A stretch of DNA of 64,000 bases from Mactromeris polynyma. Its lineage: Eukaryota > Mollusca > Bivalvia > Venerida > Mactridae. Below the pieces are notes generated by a model. It saw only the letters and a list, made by a program, of their open reading frames with translations, made no database searches and was not told the origin of the DNA. Of the stretch, positions 51,301-62,399 are shown in pieces. The stretch is taken from assembly GCA_032209605.1 (NCBI GenBank), contig JASFXZ010000001.1, positions 43,404,619-43,468,618 of the forward strand. The letters are read 5' to 3'. The translations under genes and the position numbers were made by a program. How positions within the stretch are numbered: the first letter of the stretch is position 1; every line of letters begins with the position of its first letter.

Positions 51301-54300
51301 GTGTTTTTTACAAAATGCAGAACTGTGATCATTATCGAAATTTAAAACTGATTCATGTAAATAACCTAAGAAATTGTAACGATAATATAGTCCTAGTTTT
51401 ATGATAGTCCACGCAAGTAGAAACCAGAACACTACAGACATGGTTTGATTAGACAAGTGAAAAAAAATGCACAGAAATAATTTTTGCTTAAGCGTATAGT
51501 TTAATATCTGTCGTGTTTGGGAAAAAAAGAATAGGATAATCCAACGGTGCTAAATGCGTATTTTGGGGTAAAATATAGTAAAAGGTAAACCAATGTATGA
51601 ATTTCTGAAATTTGTCTCTATTAAAATCAGATTTAGCTATAAAACTACCAGAATAACTGTATTTAATAGATATTATATTACAGTACAAAATACCTAAAGT
51701 ATAGAAACATTGTATCGTGTAAAATGTGATTTTTGGGGTAAAACTCAAAATAATAACAAAAAATGGGAATTTTTGGAATATTCCTATAACAATGTCAAAT
51801 TTTGCAATCACATTTCACACGATGCAATGTTTCTATACTTTAGGCATTTTGTACTATATTATAATATATATTAAATACAATAAGTCTGGTAGTTTTATTG
51901 CAATAATTGACATAGTTATTGGCAAATTAAAAAAATATATATTTGTTTTGTTATTTTTTGTTACAGTTTTACCCAAACATATCATATTTCACACTAAATA
52001 ATGTTTCTATACTTTAGGTATTTTGTACTGTAATATAATATATATTAAATAGAATACTTCTGGTAGTTCTATTGCAAAATTTGACATAGTTATTTAAATT
52101 TTAAAACTTTTTACCCCAAAAATCACATTTTGCACCGTGTGATTGTCCTATACTTTTATGTATATTAAATGTGGTGCCTTATATGACACAAATCCACAAA
52201 AATTATTTCTGTGCATTGTTTTCCCCCATTTTTTTTATTTTCACTAGCCTTATAGGTCAAATACTTAAATTAGCGATAGTTACATTTTATTTTATTTACG
52301 GTATTTTATTATATCGTAACTTTTAGGGCAGTTTTAACAACTAAACTAGACGGTAGGATCAACACAGCTTACATGCCTGTCAGTAGGTGTAAAATTATTT
52401 GATTTATACGTGATATGTGAAACGAAATATATAGTCTATGGTAATTCAAAACTGCAATGGCTATTTACTTGTTCTGTATGAATCTACATTGTGTATGAAA
52501 GAGACTGAAATAAACTACAGTCTGAATACTCGGTATTATCCAAAATAAATATCCGGTCCCGATATATTATATTCTTATAATTTATGCACGGCAAAATATG
52601 AACTGAAAAAATAAAAATAAAAATTTAATTTCTAATATGATTAGCATAGAATATATATTTGGCAAATAAGGTTTAATTTGTTTTGATGTTACCGTCATAA
52701 AGAGAATTTCTGTTTCGTAGGCCATAAAAGTATTTTTAATATATTTTATCTTATAGATCAGGGAATTTTGAGCAAATTTATTGAAAATGAAATTCGCAGT
52801 ACCACGGCTGACCTTCGAAATAGGCACCCGACTTTATTGTTTTCGGCCCCCTCGCGCAGTTTTTCATTCTGTGTTCAAGTTCTTGACAGGCGCATACAAA
52901 ACAAGAACTATCTTTAAACGAGAACTATCTTAAAAAAAGATGGTTCTTCCAACTTGAAGTGTGCCAATTTGTTGCAATCTGAAGGTTAAAATTTGTTGAT
53001 CAACATAAAGTGTTACGACTGCCGGTCATTCAATTACGCTGTACTACAGACACTCCGATACATGTTACATAGCGATTTATCTGATTAAAACAATATAAAT
53101 GTTCGCGACTGGTACATAAAACCAAGAAAGTCTTCTTAAGTCCTACACCCTGTGGGGATGACTTACAACACTACTTACTGGATAAATCTTGTATACACTA
53201 TACGATCCACTCTCAGACGCAGTTGTTAACGAAAACAATATCACGTTCATCTGGTTTTCATACAACAATAACATGTTTACAATAATAAGAATAACGCCTC
53301 TATCGTGATCAAGATTTGTTTTGATAAACATAACACCATTTACGCATTAATTGTGTTCATTACTTTGATTCGGAAGAAAAATACATAACAATAAACAAGT
53401 CAATATTTTTAGGTTTGGTAAACAAATCTGCGTCAAGTTTACGAGCATTGCTCGGTTGAAGAGAATTGCCTTCGTGACTAACGTAAGATTATATTGGTTT
53501 ACAAAACATTGATATGCAAATAGCAAAACCATGTTAGTACGGCTGCACCGAACAAGATGGTCGGCGCAATCTGAAGCAAGCATATTTTTGCAAACTGAAG
53601 GTTAAGATTTGTTGTACACCATATAAAATTTCCGAATTGTAATGATTGCTGATCACTCGAGTACAACTCCTATACCTGCAAGGGGAGATCATTGCCTAGG
53701 AGATTATATAAAAATAACTCCGTAGTGCTCTGAGTCATACATAGACAGTATAGTCTGTTTCAATATAGTTCACCAGTACTGTTATTGTATCAGTCGTGAA
53801 ATCACACATTCATGGTAATAAACTTGTTACATATGTATTTGTCAAATTTAAACAATACAAATGTCAATGAGAGGTACATAAACCTTGAATGTCTTCTTTA
53901 TTCTTACGCCGGGCAATTTCTCATGGGTTTGACTAACAACACTACTCACTAGATAAATGTTGAAATACAGTAAAACTTTGAAACCTCGAACTGCCGTCGG
54001 AACGAGCAATTAGTTCGAGCCATCTACCTGTTCGAGGCATCTACTGTATACGTGTATAAGTACGAACTGACTGTCACCGGTGCAAGTACTAAGCATGCTG
54101 AACGCATGGCGTGTGTGTGTTGTTAGTGTTTTCATACTGAATGCACGTCGATCAATAGTCACAGCATTATTCATAATAATAATAATTAAAAAATGAATAA
54201 ATAAATGATTCGTTTTAAACGTTCTGAATATGCGTTGACACGGGACTATCCAATGCCACCGAATGTGATTACATTTCTTTGTATAATTAAATACGACATA

Positions 54301-57300
54301 TGCTAATTTACTCATTTGTTTGTTTAACCTTGTAAATAACACATCTGTTGCACTTGTGTTTTGTGAACAAGTGCACGTATTGTTTTCGTGATTTCGCATT
54401 TGCTACTGATGATTGGCTATATATCAATGTTCCATGTACCTGAATAAATACATTATCTAAAATGCGACTGAACTGTTTAAAATATATCCTTAACAGTCCC
54501 ATTTCTTCCCAAATATGTATAAATAAATGTAATAACTTACAAGCAGCAAACAAATTTTCGGAAATTATCATTAATACATTAACAGTGATGGATTTTGCGT
54601 CTGAAAAAGGTGATTTCCTAAAACAATTCTCATCGCGAGTGGATACCCATCCCGCACCCATCCCATCCGCGGCCCCATTGCTCAATATCTCCTACGCGCC
54701 TGATTTATTCGTACACACATGAATATTTATTTCACGCGTTTCGTTAGTATAGCGTGAAATGGTTGTCTTAAGCGTAATATATACACAGTAGTGAGTTTTG
54801 ATATGAAATTATTGAAAGTCCGCGTACTATATATCATACAGTGAGGGTCAGTCGTGTGTATGTTACGGTGAATGATTTTGCTATGTGTGATAGATATATT
54901 AGGCCATTCTACCGGACGACTTCAGTCAAGGCAAATTTACATTTTTTTTTAATTTTTTTTCTTCTTCATCATACAAAACACCGTCAAGATTGACTTTTAT
55001 GTTTCGGCTTAGAGTGATTAAGAAATAGCAGAAATAATAGGATAGGTAGAGAGAGTCAGGTCAAAGGCAGAAAGTAGAAAAGGTTGCCCAACTGTTTTCT
55101 TTCCCTCATGTCGGACCAATCCGGCTACCGTAGTGGTCCCCGGGTATTCACCCGACCAGCGCAGCTCCAGCAATCATCGGTACTTGTACTAACAATTGGG
55201 CTAATCAATTTAGAATTTGAGTGTTGCAAGCCCCTGTCTGAAATGTACCAGATCTGGGGCCTCGGCTATGGTTGCCGGTAGACTGTTCCAAGATGCCACT
55301 GTCCGAGGGAAAAAGCTATGCTTGAGAGTGTCAGTTGTAGAGGAAATGTGCCTGTAGCATTTTGAGTGCTTCTTCCTAGTACGTGTAGGTGCTGGTGTGA
55401 GGAATGAATCCGCTGGGATGTCGACATGGTTGTTAACAATTTTGTAGAACATGGTTAGTTGTTGTTTTGTTCTCCTGGATTCCAGCGACTCCCATCCAAG
55501 ATGATATAACATGTCACTCACACTGCTTGTGTTGTGATATCTGTTGGTCGCATATCTCGCTGCACGTCGTTGGACCATTTCCTCTTTTCTTGTTGCTGTT
55601 GCCGTGTATGGGTTCCAGATACTAGCACTGTACTTGAGTCCAGACCTCACCAAAGCGTAGTAAGCGGACGTTTTGGTTTGCTGGTTGTTGATGCGTAGGT
55701 TCCTTTGAAGAAATCCCAGCATGCTGTTGCCCTTTTTACAACCCTGTTTATGTGGGTATTCCAGGATAGGTTGGAGGTCAGGTCTACTCCCAGGTACCGT
55801 GCTGTATCTACCTCCTGTAAAGCTTGACCTTTGAGGGAATAATCGGTGATAATGGGGTTCTTGGATCTTGTAAGTCGGAGGGTGTTACATTTATCTGGAT
55901 GAAACAACATACCCCATCTCTTCTCCCAGCTGGCCAATGCGTTCAAATCTTGTTGGAGTTGTTCTGCATCTTTTTTACTGGTGATTTCTTTGTACACTGC
56001 ACAATCATACGCAAACAGTCTAGTGTTTGACTGGACACAGTCGGGTAAGTCGTTGATGAAGACCAGAAAAAGTAGTGGTCCGAGGACCGTTCCTTGAGGG
56101 ACACCGCTCACTACAGGGGCGTCATCTGAAGTGGCTCCATCAACAACAACTCTCTGTATACGGTTGGTCAATAAGGACTTTATCCACTCTAGTTGATTAC
56201 CTCGTATACCATAATGGTGAAGCTTAAGGATTAGTCGTTGGTGTGGGACACGGTCGAATGCCTTGGAGAAGTCGAGGATTACCATGTCTACCTGTTTCTT
56301 CTTGTCCAGACTTGTTGCTAATTCTTGTGATAGAGTTATGAGCTGAGTTTCACATCCCCTTCTGGCTCTAAAACCGTGTTGACAATCAGTTAGGATGAAG
56401 TGCTGGTTCAGATGTTTCATGATATGGCTTGTAAGTATGTGTTCTTGAAGCTTACAACAAATGCTGGTCAATGAGACAGGTCTGTAATTACTGGCTATGA
56501 ACCTTTCCCCTTTTTTGAAGATGGCCGACACATTAGCCTGCCGCCAATCATTCGGAACTTTCCCACATTCCAGTGTCTTCTTGAAAAAGGCGGTTAGAAT
56601 TGGTGCCAGTTCTTCCGCTAGCTGTTTCAGAATCCTGGCTGGAATCATGTCTGGACCACATGCTTTGCTAGGGTTTATCTTACTTAGGAGTTTAAAAACT
56701 CCTTCTGTGGTGATGTTGATGTCCGGCATTGAAGGGTAGGGTTCTCCGTCAGGGGTAACAATGTTTGTTGTGTCTTCTTGTGTGAAGACCGATTCATACT
56801 GTCTGTTTAAGATATTGGCCTTTTCCATTGGGTCAGCGTGCATTTTTCCATGTTCTTTTAGTGGCGATATACCGACATTATCTTTCCGGCGACTCTTGAT
56901 GAATTTATATGTTGTTCAAGATGTTTTTCATACAATGTTTTCAAAAAGAATGTGGCCCGACATTCAGGCGATCCGACGGGTAAAATACAATGTCATGGTC
57001 ATCTGTATCGACAAACGGGCACAGTTTCCAGAGGATTTAGCCTAAATAGGTTTATCTCTGTTTTTTTCCTGGACGAGTCGGATCGCAATTTTCGGCTTTG
57101 TTTCCAACATGTTTTGTATTATCGCATCCATTGCTTTTGTTATTACATAAAGTTACCTTTCCGGCTGCACTGCCAAATATATACAGCTCGTCTGGTGTCG
57201 CAAAATATGTTGTTGTTGTTGTATTTTGCTGTGTAGGGTGTAGCAAAGACTAATATAATTTATAATTTATACAGACACGATAGTAAACAATTACGATGTT

Positions 57301-59764
57301 CTATTTTTAAACAAACAGTACTAGCAAAGTTGTCATTCGAGGCAGACATACAATATTTGCATAATTTAAACTTGAATAAACTCGAACAAACAAACTCTCA
57401 CATTCAAAGGTTTAATGTTTCGTAAGAAGCACTTGAATTAAGCACTATCAATTATGTATGTTTAATAGATCCATTTAGTGATTTGTTTGTCGCATGAGTA
57501 CATGTACACTGTATTGTTTGGGGTAATTATCACTACGTGCAAATTACACATGTGAACTTTCTTACCTGTCAGCAAACAATTGAATATCGCTCTGTCCATG
57601 AAAGATGTGAATTATTTTATTGTTCGACCTATCTATGGTGAACAATGAATGAAATGGTTTCTAGGGACCGCAAACCCTTTTCGAGTGTTCGACCTATCTC
57701 CGTTCGAGTGATCTACTGTTCGATAATATGAAATAAGAAGGGGTTTCGCCGGTACCTAAGAACCTGTTCGAGGTATCTACTGTGTTCGAGCCAAAACTGT
57801 TCGAGGTTTCGAAGTTTTACTGTATACTATAAATCTACTTTCAGACGCAGTTGTTAAGGCAAACAATATATGTTCATCTAGTTTTCATACAACATTGTCA
57901 TATTTACAATAATAAGAACAACGCCTCTATCGTGATCAAAATGTTTTCGTTGCAAACATAACACCATTTCAATCACAGTGTTCATTACTTTGATTCGGCA
58001 GAAAAAATACATAACAATAAACAAGTTATTGTTTTTAGGTTCGGTAAACAAATAGTTAGGCCTTAACAAACATTCAACCAATCCACGTCAATGTCACAAA
58101 CCACGTTCTGTTGGAGAGAATTATGTTTAGTGGTTAAAATAAGATTTGATTGGTTTACACAACGCTGATATGCAAATAAAAAAGTCATGTTAGTACGACT
58201 ACCATTCCACACAAAGAACTGTGGATTGAGAATACTGCACACACACACTTTAATTAGAACGGCCTGTGTATCAAGTGGACACTATCGTTTCTACATCAAA
58301 TAATGTATCCGTTGACTAAAATTGGTGTCTTATATTGGGGTTGCCATGACGATGGCGTGTACATTTCTCTATCGAATATCGTCCATATATAATCGGCGAA
58401 TCCGCAAGAGGTCTAAGTCGTCAGATAAGTAGTATATTCTTTGCAACTGGTATCAAAATTCGAATAATTAACAAAACATTCTCCAAAACAATAATTTTAC
58501 CATCGAATCTGAGCGAAATATTGCAATGCTTGCAATCGTGTTAACATCTTTCAGTGTATTTACAACATTCAGTATAGAATTAATGAAACAAACATTGACA
58601 TGCCATAGAATATCATTATTTCAGATTAAAGCTATTCAACATGTACACTCATGCGTATCTCGTTGTTATTTTAGATTTAGCCATATTATATTTCACACAA
58701 TGTCCCTAAGTTGTCCACACTGACAAACGAATAGTATTTTATTTAGAGCAAAAAAAAGAGAAACGCACCCCATAATTTTCGATCAATAATTTTATTTAAA
58801 TGCACGAGGCAATTATAAGACATATATTAAATTGGAGTGTAACACTATGAATATGGAGATATATTCTATCCTCAGACTTTTAATGTTAAAACAACTATTG
58901 TACATCAAAACTGAGCGTTTCTATTCTGTGTATAATATTCTCTGATTGTATACACAGTGCTTCTTGCGTGTATCGTTGTTGTATTGAAACTATCACAATT
59001 GGCCAAATATGGGGTGTGCCTTTCAAAATTTATGATACGTAGAAGAGAAAGGTATATTTACCCAACCTTTTCGTACATCTTCATACTATATGTGTGCATA
59101 CTTTGACCGACTTTTCGTGTTTCTCAAACTTGACTTTATTTATACTGGCATACATTTATGTGTTATGTGCTCTCCTGCCTTGGAGGTAATACAAGTATAT
59201 ATATTTCTGTGGATAAAAACTCTATTTGTTTCAATTAGAATCGGTAAGTTTCTTTTATACATTTTTTGTACATTAATGCAGTTTTGTTAAAATACGCATA
59301 TTCTAAAAGTTCAGTGGAAACAGAAAATGTATTGATTGCTTATTTGTAAAATAAATAATACATGTTTGTAAGAAAGTGTGTTATTTCGATAGCATGTGAA
59401 GATGAATACTGGTATTGTTGCAGACTATTTAAAGATGAATTTATAAGATCAGAATGCTAGCTTATAAGAACAGCAATAGCATGTTTAGTAAACTGTCGTA
59501 GCTTAAATATGTATCTATACTTTTTTCGGATATTTAAGGTTTCTACTGTCCAATATTAACTAACTATTCTAGTATATTTTTATGTGATAAGACGTTTATT
59601 TAAAAAAAAAATTATATATATTTATTTGTTATTATAGTTATATCTCAAGGTATTTTATAAACTGAAAATCAATATAAACAATTATAAAACATAAATAAAT
59701 GAATTTTGAACTTACTTCGGTAAACTGAGGAAGATTTCCCACTGTCCGAGGTAAACTTGTCCAT
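44340..59764 (-). CDS. NHL-repeat protein, three coding exons
   Basis: Exons on the minus strand are 59764-59716, 49312-49064 and 45307-44340. They total 1266 nt, 421 residues plus stop. Both introns (10.4 and 3.8 kb) are phase 1 with GT/AG borders. Residues 1-100 are a disordered tail with basic-Ser motifs FLRRLSVS and NRRSSMS, candidate PKA/AGC-kinase sites, followed by an acidic AADDDD stretch. Residues about 135-405 form five or six NHL blades, seen as repeats such as FIRPTGIAVDKIGNIIVCDS and FKSPYGVCTNMFGDILVADH. NHL propellers bind RNA or proteins, most often at the C end of TRIM2/3/71-type E3 ligases; here no RING, B-box, coiled coil or filamin domain is present. The function is unknown; cytoplasmic location is inference from lack of signal peptide or membrane helices. 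Confidence 0.8.
45386..45527 (-). mobile_element. CAGTCGGA-family MITE, copy 5
   Basis: A 142-bp copy with ends CAGTCCGACCTCGTTAATTC and, reverse complemented, CAGTCGGACTTCGTTTATTC. The right flank is TA; the left flanking TA has changed. Its interior is shortened relative to copies 3 and 4. It lies 78 bp from the acceptor of the terminal NHL exon, in the intron. Confidence 0.85.
45870..47130 (-). pseudogene. LINE reverse transcriptase relic, interrupted
   Basis: On the minus strand the translation gives, in order: NIAPIISAF, HTTDSLNKQISIQEILLAIS, SRSTNGKAHSDQDTLLNEYL, then in a shifted frame EYGIIPQSWSIGSIIPIYKN, then after a gap of about 400 bp DPANYRPIKLGNIFTSILNS, LLNENQAGFR, FIDI-stop-AAFDSI and SGCGVRQGEI. 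These are the finger and palm motifs of a non-LTR reverse transcriptase. Several stop codons and shifts make it inactive. The gap at about 46345-46745 looks like a separate insertion. It sits in the second intron of the NHL gene, same strand. Confidence 0.75.
46345..46745. mobile_element. Insertion splitting the LINE relic
   Basis: This 400-bp block separates the IIPIYKNKRSPVN part of the LINE reading from DPANYRPI, which are normally only a few residues apart. Its borders are inferred from loss and return of LINE homology. No clear terminal repeats or target duplication could be fixed, so the type is unknown. Confidence 0.45.
47131..49063. other. NHL intron sequence
   Basis: AT-rich intron with no extra exon supported. 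A near-repeat around GGTCACCTTGC-TCGATTTTA occurs at 47246 and 47375, and the small tandem repeat at 48133-48270 lies here. Confidence 0.5.
48133..48270. repeat. Short tandem repeat, about four 32-35-bp units
   Basis: Units contain GGACAAAATCCCCTTC then ATGAATTTTACAAGGT, with indels between copies. Confidence 0.85.
49064..49312 (-). CDS. NHL-protein second coding exon
   Basis: The acceptor on the minus strand is TTGATATTTTCAG ending at 49313. The donor is TTTCG followed by GTAAGAAA at 49063. The 249-nt exon, phase 1 on both sides, encodes a Ser/Pro/Arg-rich segment without a known domain, including FLRRLSVSKGTPSVDG and CVDYCNQKQSTPEFWRHEQ. Confidence 0.75.
49586..49740 (+). repeat. Left LTR
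   Basis: It has inverted termini TGTGTTG and CAACACA, and an AATAAA hexamer in GCGTAAATAAAACG that is likely its polyadenylation signal. Confidence 0.88.
49741..49758 (+). other. tRNA-Leu-type primer binding site
   Basis: TGGTGTCAGAAGTGGGAT follows the left LTR without a gap. It complements a CCCACTTCTGACA-CCA 3' end as in leucine tRNAs. Confidence 0.75.
49760..50000 (+). pseudogene. Pol C-terminal fragment of the LTR element
   Basis: About 80 codons with LNEGDSVRLRHPIDTKWSG, IAPRSYIVESPDGVQYRRNR and RRDILKT, the small SH3-like tail that follows integrase in Ty3/gypsy elements. The open frame begins within the LTR by chance. Protease, reverse transcriptase, RNase H and the integrase core are absent. 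Confidence 0.8.
50630..50784 (+). repeat. Right LTR
   Basis: Copy of the left LTR with about 11 differences, preceded by the purine tract. It is followed by a run of nine G and then ATGTATTAATG. Confidence 0.88.
51070..51290 (+). pseudogene. LINE C-terminal zinc-finger relic
   Basis: One forward frame reads IPEKERICPVCNNENEMHMI followed by SACLIYEYDKAVLF, the Cys-x-x-Cys, His, Cys end of the same type of LINE protein as the relic at 2930-3745. The continuation has stops and shifts; MRILARFCKTLI may be the usual end. Confidence 0.5.
51455..52245. mobile_element. Fold-back element with three internal modules
   Basis: The outer arms are inverted: GTGAAAAAAAATGCACAGAA at 51457 onward and AATTATTTCTGTGCATTG at 52201 onward, followed by an AAAATGAAAA-type complement. 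Inside, a module of about 100 bp containing ATGTTTCTATACTTTAGG, TATTTTGTACT and TGGTAGTT occurs three times: at 51815-51917 and 51991-52093 in one direction and at about 51605-51735 in the other. A GGGGTAAAA block also occurs in both orientations. No coding capacity. Confidence 0.75.
52518..52565 (+). mobile_element. CAGTCGGA-family MITE, truncated copy 6
   Basis: It starts TA-CAGTC and then jumps to TGAATACTCGGTATTATCC and ATATCCGGTCCCGATATATT, the left-inner part of the family. The outer arm is internally deleted and the right half is missing. Confidence 0.65.
52961..53582. repeat. Tandem duplication, unit A
   Basis: About 620 bp that is repeated immediately downstream. Landmarks are CTGAAGGTTAAAATTTGTTG, GGTACATAAA, ACTTACAACACTACTTACTG, CTCAGACGCAGTTGTTAA, CGCCTCTATCGTGATCAA and CATAACAATAAACAAGT. 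Confidence 0.85.
53968..57822. mobile_element. TIR DNA transposon with TA target, 3.86 kb
   Basis: The left end is CAGTAAAACTTTGAAACCTC, then GAAC. The right end, reverse complemented, is CAGTAAAACTTCGAAACCTC, then GAAC: one mismatch in 24. TA flanks both ends (53966-53967 and 57823-57824), fitting a pogo/Tc1-mariner-type element. A further motif GTTCGAGG-ATCTACTGT is repeated in both subterminal regions. No transposase is recognisable. The CR1-like LINE at 54940-56915 accounts for much of the inside and probably inserted later; the remainder (54060-54930, 56940-57660) has short open frames with no known domain. Confidence 0.82.
54940..56915 (-). pseudogene. CR1/Jockey-like LINE, 5'-truncated, inactive reverse transcriptase
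   Basis: The minus-strand frame from about 56910 gives an almost full reverse transcriptase: NPSKACGPDMIPARILK, FKKGERFIASNYRPVSLTSI, CQHGFRARRGCETQLI, MVILDFSKAFDRVPHQRL, VVSGVPQGTVLGPLLFLVFI. The active-site loop reads LFAYDCAVY instead of the usual FADD: the first Asp codon is TAT at 56009-56007. A frameshift in a run of T at 55733-55737 (plus strand) moves the C-terminal part (MLGFLQRNLRINNQQT, YSASIWNPYTATATRKEEMV, SFFPRTVASWNSLPATIAEA) into another frame, ending at 55210. The endonuclease domain is absent. An A-rich tail lies at 54940-54965. It is nested in the TIR transposon. Confidence 0.9.
58246..59715. other. Start of the first NHL intron
   Basis: AT-rich intron sequence with no additional exon or repeat recognised. 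Short open frames near 58526 and 59090 have no domain. Confidence 0.5.
59716..59764 (-). CDS. NHL-protein first coding exon
   Basis: The ATG at 59764-59762 is the first after an in-frame TAA about 54 bases upstream. It encodes MDKFTSDSGKSSSVYR and the first base of a Lys codon, then a donor GTAAGTTC at 59715. The phase-1 exit fits the exon at 49312, and the join reads VYRKFLRRLSV. The identification rests on start codon, donor strength and phase, not on homology. Confidence 0.6.
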
Positions 59765-61599
59765 TAGTCCAAAATATTGAACTTGTAAATGCCCAGTTAA
59801 CCATAAACATTCATTATTTTACATTTTACCTTCACTTCGCATGTAACGTCTAAACGGGCCGTATGCAATATGATGTAGTATTTTCGAATATTTTCCGAAT
59901 CATATAACTTATTGACGTAGAAAAAGTAATAAAGTACTGTAGAATGTCATGTACTGATAACTAGATGAACATTAGCTTTAAACGCTTTATATTCAATTAA
60001 ATGTTCATCGTGTATCCTCTTTCCAATACATTGTCCAACATGGTAGCAAAGTAATATAGTATACGAAATCGTCGTAAGGGAGTAGACGATATTATTTTAC
60101 GCACATGTCACTTATCCCACTTAAAACAATGCTGGGTTCCAGAATCCGGGTTTTTCAGTAGCCAAAATTTTTGTCTAATTTTCGAATCGTATACTGACCG
60201 TGTTAATTAACTGGATATGTTGCACAGCCATTACGCCGAAGGTCTGTGAAATCTGCAGCGGTAGGAAACAAGTGTGCATCTTTATAAAATAAGCGTTTGA
60301 TTTTGGAAATTCTTGACCTTATTAGATGCTTATAAAGCATCGTTCGCGCTGTAGGAACTATCACGCTTGAAGATTCAATCAAAGCGCTGTGAGCGCTGAA
60401 AGCCTGGGGCTGCCGATAGCTGGATTGTGGATTTGCTTGCTTGGTATAGATCTATAGTTACTTATTTGTACACAAATTATCATATTATCTACTGTATTTC
60501 CATATCATATCAGTGGTAAGTTTTTACCATTAGTTGTCGTATGCAGACTATACAAGTCGGTATATCTAAAATAGTTGTGGTGTATACTTGATCTTCCACA
60601 CATATCATGAACTAATATAATCCATTAATTATCATCATTCAGTGGGATTTATAAATCAGTTTGAATCATTTGTGATAGAAATAAACTAGTAAATTTATAA
60701 TTGGGAGGTTAAATAGTGCGTTTACCTCAATTTACCAAATTTTGACGAATTCCAATAGTTGTAACCCGACATTCATTCATGCCAGTGTCGGCAATATGAA
60801 CAAAATGGATGTCACAATACACCTGAAGCGTACCACGATATATTGCAATACATTGACAACATATTGCAATATGTACCTAGATATATTGGTTCATTAGCTT
60901 AAGCTTAAACTTAACATTTAGGTACATGTATTACGCAAAATAAGCATGCATATAGGCTATAACAAAAACACTTGTCAGTCTCATTTGACTAACTATTCAT
61001 TTAATATAAACAAAATTGATATCAATAGTATTTCATTTTTACCAGTATAGTTTGGAAATATAAAATAAGCTTTGCATGACAGTTTAAATATGGTAAAACT
61101 TGACAGTTATCAATCTCACTTTAGTTTTCGACAAATATGCTGTATTCATGACGAGATAATTTCATATTGTAGAGTTCAATCTGGTAACTTTCTTGAATAA
61201 AGCAGAAAAAAATGTATTTACAAATGGCATGATCATGTCATGATGAGGTACAATTCGGCTTGGGTGCATATTCTTTGTTACATACTCATCTAGTGACCTG
61301 ATGCGGGATTAGGGTCTGGACGGGTAGTACCCTTGGACCCGGGTATCCGGTTGCCAATTACTCACGGGTAAAATACCGAATGACATCCTTCCCGATGAAC
61401 ATACTTTAAATAAAAGGTGATTTCTCAAACGGCATAATATATATTACCTGGAGTAATGTGATACCTATTGTGCCAGTGTCAGTTACTGACAACGTCCGAC
61501 ATGCAACCTTGTCTGGGTATGAAGTCAGTGTGTGCCTTTAATTTGATTTTCATTTAATTGCTTTATAGATGAACAAGGTGACATATAGGGAATATTGAA
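59765..61599. other. Sequence upstream of the NHL start codon
   Basis: This should contain the 5' UTR and possibly the promoter of the minus-strand NHL gene. No TATA box or CpG island is obvious. A small palindromic patch with ATATTGCAATA repeats is at 60838-60870. Confidence 0.4.
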
Positions 61600-61770
61600 G
61601 TTACATATTATAGAGAATAATAGGTTAGTGACGTGGAATGAGAAAGTTATCAGACAAGGCGGAGGAATTTATCGGGTGAGCCGAAACGAACCCGATAACT
61701 ACCGGAGTCGAGCCTGATAAACTTTCTCATTCCACGTCACTAACCTATTATTCTATTTATCCTGTCACTT
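61600..61770. repeat. Fold-back palindrome (MITE-like)
   Basis: The left arm, 61614-61653, starts AGAATAATAGGTTAGTGACG. The right arm, 61714-61754, is its reverse complement with a single one-base indel over 40 bp. Weaker pairing extends another 15-20 bp outward. Inside is a nested inverted pair, TTATCGGGT at about 61669 and ACCCGATAA at about 61690. No coding potential; likely a short fold-back MITE. Confidence 0.85.
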
Positions 61771-62399
61771 CCTGTGTTAAAAAAGGGGGAAATACCTTTA
61801 ATTCTAAATAATACCGAGTTACATCCCTTAAATTGTGATGTAATTAAATGTGTGACGTATTGAATATCTTGTGACGTATTGAATATAAGTGTGGTTAGCA
61901 CCTTACACCGAAAGAATTAGTTCCAATGGGTCTGACACATTTTCAGTGGCAATATGAATTTATCTGCGTTTGCGAACATCTTATGAGCATTAAACATAAT
62001 TAATAACAAATCTAAGAGTTTGCAAACAAATAGTCAATTTCAAGTGAAACCTATGCTTTTTTGCTTAGATTATTGTTGTAGCATATTCAGCAGTATAGTG
62101 ACTTTCATTAAACCTGGATTTTCTATGATCAAATTTACTTTGAAGTAAAATTACTTGGTATAATTAGTAGCCTACTATTCTGGATGTTGACAATCTGGTT
62201 TCATTGGATTGTCACGTTTTTGTATTATATTACATTCATGAACTTCTCTTGTACTTATTTACTTGACATCTGAAACTTGAATCTGTAAGACTGAATTAAT
62301 TTATGCCCTGTTGTATAGAATAAAAATAAAGGCCATCAACGAATTTATGCGTAAACATACTGTAAAATGAAATGTCATCATTTTTTGACAATTATTCTA

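Larger units (their letters stand above)
53583..58245. repeat. Tandem duplication, unit B, split by a transposon
   Basis: The left part (53583-53967) matches the first half of unit A (CTGAAGGTTAAGATTTGTTG, ACTAACAACACTACTCACTA). The right part (57823-58245) matches the second half (TTTCAGACGCAGTTGTTAA, CGCCTCTATCGTGATCAA, CATAACAATAAACAAGT). The 3.86 kb between them is the TIR element, so the duplication is older than the insertion. Confidence 0.85.

Noticed and set aside
55824..57045. Plus-strand open frames opposite the LINE
   Set aside because: They are antisense shadows of the minus-strand reverse transcriptase.
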